From Pseudoalteromonas luteoviolacea NCIMB 1944 (GTDB lineage: Bacteria; Pseudomonadota; Gammaproteobacteria; Enterobacterales; Alteromonadaceae), in NCBI RefSeq assembly GCF_001625565.1, contig NZ_AUXS01000011.1, forward strand, positions 124,001 to 188,000: a stretch of 64,000 nt of DNA, given 5' to 3'. Below, in pieces: positions 9,508 through 18,109 of the stretch (position 1 is its first letter; each line of letters begins with the position of its first letter). The notes under the pieces were generated by a model. It saw nothing but the letters and a program-made list of their open reading frames with translations, did not search any database and was not told the DNA's origin. The translations under genes and the position numbers were made by a program.

Positions 9508-12279
9508 ATGTTTAAAGCTAAAAAAGTCGCGCTACTGGTCGCGGCAAGTGTTGGTGTATTTTCAACCGCTGCTGCATTTGCCAGTGAGCCTGTGAGCCTG
9601 CACAACAATGAACAACTAAAAGCGAGCATCAAGTCTCAGTTGTCACAGCATCAAAGCTTCTTTAGAGCAAGCTCTACAGATCAGCAAGGCGAGCTTGAGT
9701 TTGTAACCCATCAAAAAACGCACGATGGGCGTCATATGCGACGCAGTCAGTATTACAAAGGTGTGCGTGTATATGGGGGAGAAATTGTCACTCACCATGA
9801 TGAACAAAACTTCTTAAGTGTGTGGTTTCAACCTGAAGGGGAGATCACCTCTATCAGCGGCTCAGTCGTGCCAAATTTGTCATTGGCTACCGTCAAAGCG
9901 AGTATTACTGACAAACAAGCCATTGAGTTTGCAAAAGAGCAAATCGCTGAGTTACTTGCGACGTCAGATGAACAGGCAGAGCTGGTGATTTACCCTCATC
10001 AAGGGAAAGCAAAACTCGCTTATTTAGTCACTGTGTTTGCAGAGACAGAGCATGCGCCGAGCCGACCTGAGTTTGCAATCGATGCTCACACCGGTGAAGT
10101 GTTATCTAGAATTGAAACCCTTAATCACTCTAAAATAGGCATGGGCCCGGGCGGCAACGAAAAAATCGGTAAGCACTATTACGGTGAAGACATGCCCAAG
10201 TTTCACGCCACCGACTTAGGTAATGGCACGTGTGAAATGTCCGATACAGATATTCGTGTGATCGATATGGAGCACGGTACAACCAATACCGAGACGTATC
10301 AATTCCCCTGTTATGAGAACACTCATAAGCATGTAAATGGTGCGTACTCACCGCTAAATGACGCGATGTTCTATGGGCAAGCGACTATAGATATGTTTAA
10401 CGATTGGTTTGATAGCCGCGCATTATCGGGCGATCTTGTAATGCGTATTCACTATCGTAAAGACTATTTAAATGCATTTTGGAATGGTAAAGAAGTCACA
10501 TTTGGTGATGGCGACTTGGACAACTATGGAGTATACCCATTTACGTCTTTGGGTGTGGTTGCCCATGAAATCGGTCATGGCGTGACACACCAAAACTCAA
10601 AACTGGTCTATAGCAATATGTCTGGTGGTGTGAATGAATCATTCTCTGATATGACTTCTGAAGCACTTGAATGTTTTATGAACCAAAAACCAGATGGGAT
10701 GTGTGAAGTTGACTGGTTGATCGGCGCCAGCATCTTTAAAAATAGAACGGCGCTACGTTACATGGAAAACCCAGAGCGCGATGGCAAGTCTATCGGCCAT
10801 GCCAGCAAATTTGAACTCGGCATGGGTGTTCACCACAGCTCAGGGGTATTCAACCGCGCTTTTTACTTGCTTGCAAACAGTGAAGGCTGGGGTGTCAAAA
10901 AAGCCTATGAAGTGATGCTACACGCAAATAAAAACTTTTGGGTTTACAATGGCAACTTTGAATCTCTAGCGTGCGGTGTTACAGGTGCAGCTGCGGACTT
11001 GGGATACGATACCAAAGCGGTTGGTGACGCATTTAAAGCCGTTGGTGTATTCGCTTGTACAGAAAACAAAGCGCCCACCATTTCAATCACCAGCCCAGAT
11101 AGCAATGGCCGATATAAAATAGGCAGTAATATTACGCTCAAAGCCAATGCTGATGATGAGTATGGAGCGGTAGAAAAAGTAGAGTTCTTCGTTAACGGCA
11201 CGCTGCACAATACTGATCTAGAAGCGCCATATGAGAGTGACTTTAGTAGTGATAAAACAGGGCTGTATACGGTAACTGCCCGTGTAACAGACAACGAAGG
11301 TTTGTCTGCGGATGCCGCGCCGCTGTCATTTAACCTGATTGACCCGAGCCAATGCCAAACTGCACCATGGCAAGGTGGCAAAGTGTATACCCAAGGTAAT
11401 AAAGTCGCTTTTGATGGTTTTGAATACGAGGCCAAGTGGTGGAACCGAGATCAAAACCCAGCGAGCAATTCAGGCTCTTGGGGTGTTTGGAAAAAAGGGC
11501 TTGAGTGTGGTGGAGCGACCGATAAGCCAAATAAAGCACCAAGCTTGAGCATGTCAGCACCTTCTAGCAATACAACTATCGAATTAGGTGAGTCCGTATC
11601 TGTGAGATTTAGTGCCAGCGATACTGATGGGGAAGTCGCCAAGGTTGCAGTAAGTGTTAATGGTCAAGCGTTAACTGAACTAACGCGCGCGCCTTATGCC
11701 TTTAACTACCAACCATTGGAAGTAGGTGCATATAAACTTAGCGCGGTAGCATATGACAATGATGACGCTCAATCTGCTGAAGTTAGCCGCGCCATTACAG
11801 TGACACAAACACAGCCTGAGCCAACACCAGAGGCGCCGAGTGTTAGCTTAATCACCCCGGTAAACGGCAGTACATACAATGTAGGTGAGCAAATTGCGCT
11901 ATCAGTGGTGGCAAGTGATAAAGATAATGACTTGAAACAAGTTGCTTATTTTATCAATGGCAAACAAGTGGCGGTATCAAGCGTCGCACCATACAGTGCA
12001 AACTTTAAAGCAACGTCAGCTGGCAGCTACAGTGTATTTGCCATTGCAACAGATGCACAGGGCCTGAGCACGCAGTCAACAACTCATCGCTTTAAAGTGA
12101 ACGCCAGTAAGCCAAGTTGTGATGTACCAGCGTGGCAGGCAAGCAGTGTATATACCTCTGGTAAACAAGCCAGTTTAGATGGGCAGTTATACCAAGCTAA
12201 GTGGTGGACGCGTAATCAAAACCCAGCGCAATACTCTAGTCGTTGGGCGGTTTGGAAACACCTAGGCGAGTGTAAATAA
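9508..12279 (+). CDS. Secreted M4 (thermolysin-family) metalloprotease with chitin-binding modules
   Basis: 923 residues. Signal peptide ~1-25, then an FTP/PepSY-type propeptide (~30-205). The M4 catalytic domain (~215-520) has the zinc motif HEIGH at 353-357 (E354 catalytic) and the third zinc ligand E377 in GGVNESFSD. After it come an Ig-like domain, a CBM5/12 module, two more Ig-like domains (~675-880) and a final CBM5/12 (~870-923). Both CBMs hold AKWW and flanking Cys. Standard M4 enzymes stop near residue 520, so about 400 residues are added for chitin targeting. Lying next to two chitinases and an LPMO, it probably removes protein from chitin-protein composites such as cuticle. Probably its own transcript. 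Confidence 0.95.
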   Translation: MFKAKKVALLVAASVGVFSTAAAFASEPVSLHNNEQLKASIKSQLSQHQSFFRASSTDQQGELEFVTHQKTHDGRHMRRSQYYKGVRVYGGEIVTHHDEQNFLSVWFQPEGEITSISGSVVPNLSLATVKASITDKQAIEFAKEQIAELLATSDEQAELVIYPHQGKAKLAYLVTVFAETEHAPSRPEFAIDAHTGEVLSRIETLNHSKIGMGPGGNEKIGKHYYGEDMPKFHATDLGNGTCEMSDTDIRVIDMEHGTTNTETYQFPCYENTHKHVNGAYSPLNDAMFYGQATIDMFNDWFDSRALSGDLVMRIHYRKDYLNAFWNGKEVTFGDGDLDNYGVYPFTSLGVVAHEIGHGVTHQNSKLVYSNMSGGVNESFSDMTSEALECFMNQKPDGMCEVDWLIGASIFKNRTALRYMENPERDGKSIGHASKFELGMGVHHSSGVFNRAFYLLANSEGWGVKKAYEVMLHANKNFWVYNGNFESLACGVTGAAADLGYDTKAVGDAFKAVGVFACTENKAPTISITSPDSNGRYKIGSNITLKANADDEYGAVEKVEFFVNGTLHNTDLEAPYESDFSSDKTGLYTVTARVTDNEGLSADAAPLSFNLIDPSQCQTAPWQGGKVYTQGNKVAFDGFEYEAKWWNRDQNPASNSGSWGVWKKGLECGGATDKPNKAPSLSMSAPSSNTTIELGESVSVRFSASDTDGEVAKVAVSVNGQALTELTRAPYAFNYQPLEVGAYKLSAVAYDNDDAQSAEVSRAITVTQTQPEPTPEAPSVSLITPVNGSTYNVGEQIALSVVASDKDNDLKQVAYFINGKQVAVSSVAPYSANFKATSAGSYSVFAIATDAQGLSTQSTTHRFKVNASKPSCDVPAWQASSVYTSGKQASLDGQLYQAKWWTRNQNPAQYSSRWAVWKHLGECK

Positions 12280-12301
12280 TCTCCTCTTGAAATCGACCAA
12301 A

Positions 12302-12327
12302 GGGCCGGACTACCGGCCCTTTTTTAT
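12302..12327. terminator. Bidirectional Rho-independent terminator
   Basis: GGGCCGG/CCGGCCC (7 bp, 4-base loop) is followed by TTTTTT on the plus strand and TTTGG on the minus strand. It lies between the convergent protease and DUF418 genes and can serve both. Confidence 0.85.
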
Positions 12328-12331
12328 CAAT

Positions 12332-13540
12332 TTACAACGCTTTTCGCCACATCATCTCTATTGGACCTTGTTGAAATTGATTAAGCCACCACAGCCCAAA
12401 AGATATTTGCGCAGCTAAAATGACAGCACCAAATACACCAATCAAATAAAACGGTAAAGTATTCATCAGTGCTAAGCCATACCCATAAAACAGCATGACG
12501 CAGAAAGTGGTTTGCATTAAGTACATGGTGAGTGACATGCGCCCTAGTGTGCTAAGCCCAAGTGCAACCTTACAGTGACATTTATCGATTAATTTGACGA
12601 TGCAAGCAAGGTAAGTGAGTGCCAAAAATAAGCAGCCTAGGTGATAACACACACCTTGCATAAAACCAATTAAGTTAAGAGAAAACGGGCTGCCTGTCAT
12701 GGCTTTGACTACGGCGTACACTAAATTCAGTAAAAGCCCTACAAACGCTAAAAAAGAAGTTGTTTGCCACGAAATGACGATGTTGATACGACCATGTTTC
12801 ATAAACGTTCTGACAAAATAAATCCCAAGCAAAAATTGCCCTAGAACTTGAAAAGGCCTTCCCGTAATGAGATAAGACATTGGTCTTGGGATAGCGCTAT
12901 AAATGTTTGCAATAAACACGTCCATGAATTCGGTTGAGGTGCGCATGTTTAGTAGGCTGGTATGTTCATAACCGAGATTTGATTTTAAGCTTAGTGCAAT
13001 CAATTTTAGAGTTGACCAAAAGCTGGCATCTTTGCTTATCATGGCCATAAGGTGAATGAGCAAAGGTATAAATAGGAGCGTGAGGGCGATAAAAAGTAAG
13101 CGCGGTGCAGATAAGCGCATAAACCAAGGCAGTGTCATACCTAAAAGACTATACAAAACAAGAATATCACCATGCCAGATAAAAAACATGTGGATGAGGC
13201 CAATAAACAATAATACACCCATTCTCTTGCGCCAATACGAAGCAAAATTAGCACCTTGCTTTTGCGCATGAATTAGAGCAAATCCTGCGCCAAATAATAT
13301 GGCGAACACGGTATAAAACTTACCTTCCACCAGCCAATCAATGACAAAAAACGAGGCTCTATCAGCAAAAGGGAGTTGACTGATCTGCACATAATTTAAT
13401 GAATAAAATCCAAAAAAGCTCATTAAATTAGCAAATATGATGCCGCATAAGGCAAACCCGCGAATAGTGTCTAGGAGCGGTATCCGACCATAATTTGGCA
13501 TAGGTATGTGTGGCATGACCATGATAGCGTCCTTTATCAA
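12332..13540 (-). CDS. DUF418 (YeiB-like) multispanning inner membrane protein
   Basis: 402 residues with about eight to ten hydrophobic segments. The opening RIPLLDTIRGFALCGIIFANL and the C-terminal half, with SLTMYLMQT and LWWLNQF-like motifs, match DUF418/YeiB family proteins. Their transport role is unproven. Met7 or Met9 are alternative starts close to the chosen one. The gene is divergent from the small peptide gene at 13699, with 158 bp between them. DUF418 proteins are sometimes found near peptide or siderophore genes, but no direct functional link is visible here. Confidence 0.85.
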   Translation of the reverse strand: MIKDAIMVMPHIPMPNYGRIPLLDTIRGFALCGIIFANLMSFFGFYSLNYVQISQLPFADRASFFVIDWLVEGKFYTVFAILFGAGFALIHAQKQGANFASYWRKRMGVLLFIGLIHMFFIWHGDILVLYSLLGMTLPWFMRLSAPRLLFIALTLLFIPLLIHLMAMISKDASFWSTLKLIALSLKSNLGYEHTSLLNMRTSTEFMDVFIANIYSAIPRPMSYLITGRPFQVLGQFLLGIYFVRTFMKHGRINIVISWQTTSFLAFVGLLLNLVYAVVKAMTGSPFSLNLIGFMQGVCYHLGCLFLALTYLACIVKLIDKCHCKVALGLSTLGRMSLTMYLMQTTFCVMLFYGYGLALMNTLPFYLIGVFGAVILAAQISFGLWWLNQFQQGPIEMMWRKAL

Positions 13541-13698
13541 TTAGTAATTGTTATGTTATCTCAATAAAAGAAGATTATGACTATATGACGTTTTTGTGAA
13601 CTTGTTTGTTTATTAGACGATTGTCTAGTGCCTGTTTGTGCTAATTAGCGACACACTGGTTCTGCCAATCTTGGCTCAACAAAGTAAAGGAAATAACA

Positions 13699-13872
13699 AT
13701 GAAATTAAAAATGAACAAAAAGAGCGTAAAAAACCTTTCTCAGACAATGGCTTCATTAAATCAAGAAAAAACTCGTCAAATCGCTGGTGGTATTTCCGCA
13801 ATGGGCTGCGGTCCAATCTCAGATCCAAACTACTCGTGCCCAGTTTCTGTTAATGGTTATAAGTGTAATTAA
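13699..13872 (+). CDS. Orphan double-glycine leader peptide precursor (RiPP/bacteriocin-like)
   Basis: 57 residues, ATG preceded by AAAGGAAATAAC (good ribosome site). The leader MKLKMNKKSVKNLSQ then ~14 residues ends at Gly30-Gly31, the classic cleavage site of C39-peptidase ABC exporters. The core after GG is 26 residues, with Cys at 37, 47 and 56, two Pro and several Ser. The basic KLKxNKKSxKxLS leader is a pattern known from natural-product precursors in Bacteroidetes and from small peptides in Pseudoalteromonas. No lanthionine synthetase, YcaO, radical SAM or C39 exporter lies in this window, so it would be processed by enzymes encoded elsewhere or form disulfides. It is missed easily because a longer out-of-frame ORF overlaps it. 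Confidence 0.75.
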   Translation: MKLKMNKKSVKNLSQTMASLNQEKTRQIAGGISAMGCGPISDPNYSCPVSVNGYKCN

Positions 13873-13892
13873 GCGCTTGAATGACAGTAAAT

Positions 13893-13914
13893 AGGACCTG
13901 ACGGAACAGGTCCT
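13893..13914. terminator. Hairpin after the peptide gene
   Basis: AGGACCTG and CAGGTCCT form a perfect 8-bp stem with a 6-base loop, 20 bp after the peptide stop. No T tract follows, so it may protect the 3' end or work as a weak terminator between the convergent genes. Confidence 0.5.
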
Positions 13915-13949
13915 CATGGGTTACAAACTAATTATTTAAGGGGTCGAGT

Positions 13950-15197
13950 TTACTTTTTTGTCAGTGTTTCTATTTTACCCGTTAACCATTCCTTTCTTCT
14001 GGTATTTGCCGGCTCAGATAGTGTCAACGCTTTACGATATAGTGTCAGTGCCTCTTTTGCTTCACCTTGCAATTCTTTACTGACGGCAAGTCCTGCGACA
14101 GCTGACGCAGAGCTTGGCGAGTGTGATATCCAATAATTAAATAACTCATCAGCTTCGCCATAGCGACCTTGACCTCGTAAGCGCTGAGCAATAGCGCGAA
14201 TACAGGCTGCATTATTGTTTAGGTTTAAGTTGGGGTAGACCTCAAAGCCCACTTGTTTACTGAGCATTTGATAATGCGCGAGGATATCTGTCAGTGTTTG
14301 ATACCCGTTATTTGTGAACTCGATGAATTTAATACCTATATCCCAATCTTTACGCGGAAATACAAAGCCAATGGCGTTTAATAAGCCGGGCACTATCATG
14401 GGGTAGTGACCATAGTCATCAATGTGTTCGACTTTTAACTTAAATGTTTTTGAATAAGGGGCGAGCGCTTCTCGAAGTTGTTTGGCAAGTGTATACCTGA
14501 CTGGGTTTCTCTCTGCTTCTCGTTTTGCTGACGCGACATAGAGAAAGCCAGCTCTGTCGGGGGTCTTCTCGAAGCTTTTAGCGATTGCATCAATCATGGT
14601 GGTGTCAGGTGTATAGCCTAACCCCAGTACATCGGTTGCAGCAAATAGAAAATGCGCGTTGAATAGTTTAGGCGCTGCGTTTAAGGTATGTAAACCAAAT
14701 GCCGCTGTGGGCGATGCTCCGATGAAAATACGGAAATCATTGATGCGGTACTGACTTTTTAAAAATGGAAACAGCTCTTTTTGCAAGTAGTTAATCATAT
14801 CCTGCGAGCGTCCTTGTGAAAAGCCTTCTACGTCGCCCGTCCATCCACTATAACTTGCATGCAATTTAGGTCCCCATGCAAACCTATCATGAGAGTGAAT
14901 GGATACGATAATAGCTTGTGGCATGGAAGCGGTGTCGCCGAGGTGGCTTAAAACACCATTTGTTGCCTCAGAGACCAGCCAACCATCGAGCGTAACAACC
15001 AGTGGGTAGGTACGTTTTTCAGATGTGGTGTGATAGTCCGAGGGTAAATACACATCAAAATTTGGTGTTTCCTTTATATATTTGGAGGAAATACTGAGCG
15101 TTTTGCCAACGATAAGTGGTGTTTCTGTGATTGGTTTTACGCTAGCTTGCGTACAAAAAGCCGCGATGAAAAATAATATGTACCATACAAATTGCAT
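13950..15197 (-). CDS. Secreted esterase (PF00756-like) with C-terminal TPR segment
   Basis: 415 residues. Signal peptide ~1-19 (ending CTQAS). Residues ~30-285 have the alpha/beta-hydrolase layout of the esterase-D/enterochelin-esterase family: FDVYLPSDY, YPLVVTLDGW, a nucleophile elbow IGASPT (Ser in the GxS context, not the usual GxSxGG) and a late DDYGHYPM supplying His. Residues ~330-415 contain TPR-like helices (YGEADELFNYW, EALTLYRKAL). The substrate is unknown; some family members act on siderophores or acyl esters. It is divergent from a ToxR/CadC-like regulator gene, and the phased repeats in the 171-bp intergenic region suggest regulation by it. Confidence 0.8.
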   Translation of the reverse strand: MQFVWYILFFIAAFCTQASVKPITETPLIVGKTLSISSKYIKETPNFDVYLPSDYHTTSEKRTYPLVVTLDGWLVSEATNGVLSHLGDTASMPQAIIVSIHSHDRFAWGPKLHASYSGWTGDVEGFSQGRSQDMINYLQKELFPFLKSQYRINDFRIFIGASPTAAFGLHTLNAAPKLFNAHFLFAATDVLGLGYTPDTTMIDAIAKSFEKTPDRAGFLYVASAKREAERNPVRYTLAKQLREALAPYSKTFKLKVEHIDDYGHYPMIVPGLLNAIGFVFPRKDWDIGIKFIEFTNNGYQTLTDILAHYQMLSKQVGFEVYPNLNLNNNAACIRAIAQRLRGQGRYGEADELFNYWISHSPSSASAVAGLAVSKELQGEAKEALTLYRKALTLSEPANTRRKEWLTGKIETLTKK

Positions 15198-15263
15198 GTT
15201 ACGCTCCTGAATTATTATTGTGATATTTGAGGCTACAGTGTGACAAACTGAGCAAGGGAAACA

Positions 15264-15303
15264 TGAAATTGGCCTGAAATTATCTTGATATCTTTATGAA
15301 ATT
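15264..15303. promoter_or_regulatory. Four 7-bp boxes at exact 11-bp spacing, candidate operator
   Basis: TGAAATT at 15264, TGAAATT at 15275, TGATATC at 15286 (two mismatches) and TGAAATT at 15297. All starts are 11 bp apart, one helical turn. Winged-helix regulators of the OmpR/PhoB type bind such tandem direct repeats. The array lies between the divergent esterase and regulator genes, 66 bp before the regulator start. That the adjacent regulator binds here is inference. Confidence 0.6.
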
Positions 15304-15368
15304 ATTGCTTATTTGTGTTTTACTAGGGGTATAAGCGAGCACTGATAAGAAAAGCTAGGCTAAAATAC

Positions 15369-17426
15369 GTGCGACAAATAATAATAAACGAGCGGATCAT
15401 TGATACCGCGAGAAATCAAATCTCCTATAAAAACCAACAGCTGATCTTGCCGCCTAAAGTGATTGCGGTTTTATATTGCTTGGCCAAAAGGCAGGGGCAA
15501 GTGGTCAGCCATGATGACATGATTGACGAGGTTTGGAAAAGCGTCGTTGTATCACCAAACTCATTGCAGCGTGCTATTGCAGAGTTGAGAAAGGCACTTG
15601 GCGATGACGGTAAATCGCAGTCAGTAATTAAAACGCACTCAAAACAAGGGTATAGCCTTGAAGTGCCAGTTTTGTGGTGCGATCGACAAACCCAATCCAC
15701 AGACGTGGTGCACAGAGACACAAAGAAAGCCGCAAAGCCTGCGCTTTTTTTGGTAATTGCATTACTTATGATCAGTTTGATTGGTGTGTTTTATTTTGCA
15801 AAGCCGCAGAGTGAGGCGATCGAGTTTACCCAGCTTACTTCTTTGACTGCCAGTGATGTACAAGAAGGCGCGGGGCTCTTTTCACCGGATGGTAAATACT
15901 TGGTATTTTATCGTCATTTGGCGCATTGCGAGAGTGAGCTGTGGGCTAAAGATCTTGTTAGTGAGCAAGCTGTTAAGCTCACACTGAGCGGCGCTAAGTT
16001 CTCGGGGTTCACGTTTTCTCCAGATGGAAAAAAGCTGGGCTTTTTGCAAAACCGAGCATGTGAGCAGGAGTCCAATGAGTATGATCACGCTGTAAAAAAC
16101 TGCTGGGATTTGGTGGCAATCGACTTTGCTGAGGCCCTGAATAATCCACAAACGCCTCATGTCCTAAAAACATGTAAGTCGACCAAGATGTATCACCCTC
16201 AGTGGTTAACTTCAGATTCAATTGCCACACTAGAGACACAAAGCAACCAGTTGCGTGTTGCGATACATAATACAAGCGATCACCAAGTTGACACCCTTTT
16301 TGAAGATAAAAACTTACATTTATATGTCTTAAGGTATTCACCCACTCATCAATTGTTGGCTGTGATAGGGTTTAACAAAGAAGGTGGGCAAGTATTGAGT
16401 TTGCTGACGCCTTCTGGTGAGCTCGCAGCGCAAAATATCATAGATTTTCCCGCGTCATTTGATAGCAGTATACGTATCTATCCCAATTTTGATCCTGATT
16501 CACAAAGGCTGCTATACGGTAGTGGCAAAGCTCTGTTTGAACTGAACTTTGATGGCAAAGTAAAACCTATTACTCTACCCCTTTATCAAGATATTTATAG
16601 CATTAATTTCCACCCACACACCAATGCTATTGTGGGAACATATGGTATTTACGATTCGGATTTAGTCTCTGCGTCTATTGAGCTTGATAAAGTGTCAAAT
16701 GTGTTCGTCTCTCAAAGTCGCTCTACTAGACGAGAGTGGGGTGGCCAATTTAGCCCAGATGAAAAATATTTGGCGTTTATTTCATCGAGAAATGGCAGTG
16801 ATCAAGTCTGGTTCTCTGGTGGTACACAATCAAAACGTATTACGCAAATTAAAGGCCCTGAACGAGTACTCGCGCTTCAGTGGTTACAAACCAGTAAAGG
16901 TATAATTGTTGCGACTAACCAAGCGCTTTATCAGTATGATTTACGTGGCCAGCGCAGGGTTTTAGTGTCTGACAAAGACATTGAGGGTTTGTACCGCTCT
17001 AGACTCCCAACTCACAGTTTGATTGCGTATAGAGAACGGGATGAAACACACCTCGCTACCTTATCTCTTGAAGGAAAGTTAGAGATTTTACTTAAAACAG
17101 CGGTTCAAGATGCAGTGTTGCTAAAGCCCCAATCGTTGATTTATCAGGATCTGAAAGGCCATTTTTGGCGTGTAGAACAGGGGCAAGTAGTGGCCTTATC
17201 AGTACTAAACCAACATGCTCACAAAGCTCAGTTTATTGAACGCGACGGCTTTTTGTATGGGCTTTCTAGCGCTAATTGGCTATGGCGTTATGATATTAAG
17301 CACGCACACTACCAGCTGATTAAAAAGCTTGATGCGAATATATTATCTATTGCTGATGTAGGTGACTCACAATTGCTGTTTGAAAAGCTAATATCACAAC
17401 AAAAAGAGATAGTGATGATTGAATAA
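15369..17426 (+). CDS. ToxR/CadC-like membrane regulator with periplasmic beta-propeller
   Basis: 685 residues from a GTG start. Residues ~1-98 form an OmpR/PhoB-type winged-helix DNA-binding domain (QLILPPKVIAVLYCLA, VSPNSLQRAIAELRKALGD, KTHSKQGYSL). One transmembrane segment is at ~119-140. The rest, ~150-685, is periplasmic, with repeated FSPDGK and SPDEKYLAFIS motifs of WD40/TolB-like propeller blades. The design is that of one-component regulators sensing an extracytoplasmic signal directly. The likely targets are itself and the divergent esterase gene through the 11-bp phased boxes. No ligand can be inferred. Confidence 0.85.
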   Translation: MRQIIINERIIDTARNQISYKNQQLILPPKVIAVLYCLAKRQGQVVSHDDMIDEVWKSVVVSPNSLQRAIAELRKALGDDGKSQSVIKTHSKQGYSLEVPVLWCDRQTQSTDVVHRDTKKAAKPALFLVIALLMISLIGVFYFAKPQSEAIEFTQLTSLTASDVQEGAGLFSPDGKYLVFYRHLAHCESELWAKDLVSEQAVKLTLSGAKFSGFTFSPDGKKLGFLQNRACEQESNEYDHAVKNCWDLVAIDFAEALNNPQTPHVLKTCKSTKMYHPQWLTSDSIATLETQSNQLRVAIHNTSDHQVDTLFEDKNLHLYVLRYSPTHQLLAVIGFNKEGGQVLSLLTPSGELAAQNIIDFPASFDSSIRIYPNFDPDSQRLLYGSGKALFELNFDGKVKPITLPLYQDIYSINFHPHTNAIVGTYGIYDSDLVSASIELDKVSNVFVSQSRSTRREWGGQFSPDEKYLAFISSRNGSDQVWFSGGTQSKRITQIKGPERVLALQWLQTSKGIIVATNQALYQYDLRGQRRVLVSDKDIEGLYRSRLPTHSLIAYRERDETHLATLSLEGKLEILLKTAVQDAVLLKPQSLIYQDLKGHFWRVEQGQVVALSVLNQHAHKAQFIERDGFLYGLSSANWLWRYDIKHAHYQLIKKLDANILSIADVGDSQLLFEKLISQQKEIVMIE

Positions 17427-17472
17427 TTTATAGCGCAGTAAGCTATGTAAGCGTGGGGTGCTCTGCCAAAGA

Positions 17473-18030
17473 TCAGCCCTGCTTAATTCCTGCTATTAAA
17501 AATCTAAGAGGCTTATCAATATCGTCAATTTTCAGTGTGTTTCCTTTGTCGCAGCTCATAGCGAGTGAAAACCCGTGTAGATAGTCTACTAACAGATGCA
17601 AAAAGACTTCAAACTGGCTGCTATCTAGTGCTAAGACGCTGATAATTTTCTCAAACCGACCAATAAATACCTCTGCTGGACTGTCAGATTTCATGCTTAA
17701 TAAAGTGTGTAATAGTCCATCATACTGGCTCAGTATCGCAAGGTAACTTTTGCATAGGGCACTGAGCTCCTGTTGCCAATCTTCTGTGTTGTGTGGTGTA
17801 TAAATATCTTCAATTAGCGAGGTGGTAATGGCTTCTAACAGGGCATCTTTGTTTTTAAAGTAATGGTAAATCGCCATCGCATCGACCCCAAGTTGTGCTG
17901 ATAATTTGCGGATACTGGGAATATTGCCTGTTGTTGCCATCATATTTTTAGCGGCACGAATGATAGCTGTTTTACTTAGTGCACTTTGTGATTTTTGGGG
18001 ACGGCCGCGCTTTTTCGCATCATTGCTCAT
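17473..18030 (-). CDS. TetR family transcriptional repressor
   Basis: 185 residues. The N-terminal ~60 residues contain the TetR helix-turn-helix (SIRKLSAQLGVDAMAIYHYFKNKDALLEAI). The lead-in is strongly basic (KKRGRPQKSQ). Residues ~70-185 are the helical ligand and dimerisation domain, resembling the TetR_C subgroup. The gene is divergent from a DHFR-like reductase gene with 79 bp between start codons. A perfect palindrome inside that gap is its probable operator, so it likely represses both genes. The inducer is unknown. Confidence 0.85.
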   Translation of the reverse strand: MSNDAKKRGRPQKSQSALSKTAIIRAAKNMMATTGNIPSIRKLSAQLGVDAMAIYHYFKNKDALLEAITTSLIEDIYTPHNTEDWQQELSALCKSYLAILSQYDGLLHTLLSMKSDSPAEVFIGRFEKIISVLALDSSQFEVFLHLLVDYLHGFSLAMSCDKGNTLKIDDIDKPLRFLIAGIKQG

Positions 18031-18044
18031 ATCTAACTCAATAT

Positions 18045-18072
18045 TTGACGGTTTAATTCTACAGCGTAGAAT
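18045..18072 (+). promoter_or_regulatory. Sigma-70 promoter overlapped by a TetR-type palindromic operator
   Basis: TTGACG (18045-18050), a 16-bp spacer and TAGAAT (18067-18072) form a near-consensus promoter facing the DHFR-like gene. The perfect 7-3-7 palindrome ATTCTAC-AGC-GTAGAAT (18056-18072) covers the spacer and the -10 box. A repressor bound here would block transcription, which fits the adjacent TetR gene. Confidence 0.65.
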
Positions 18073-18109
18073 AACTGCGTTTATTACTTAAATCAACTAA
18101 GAGGAATTC

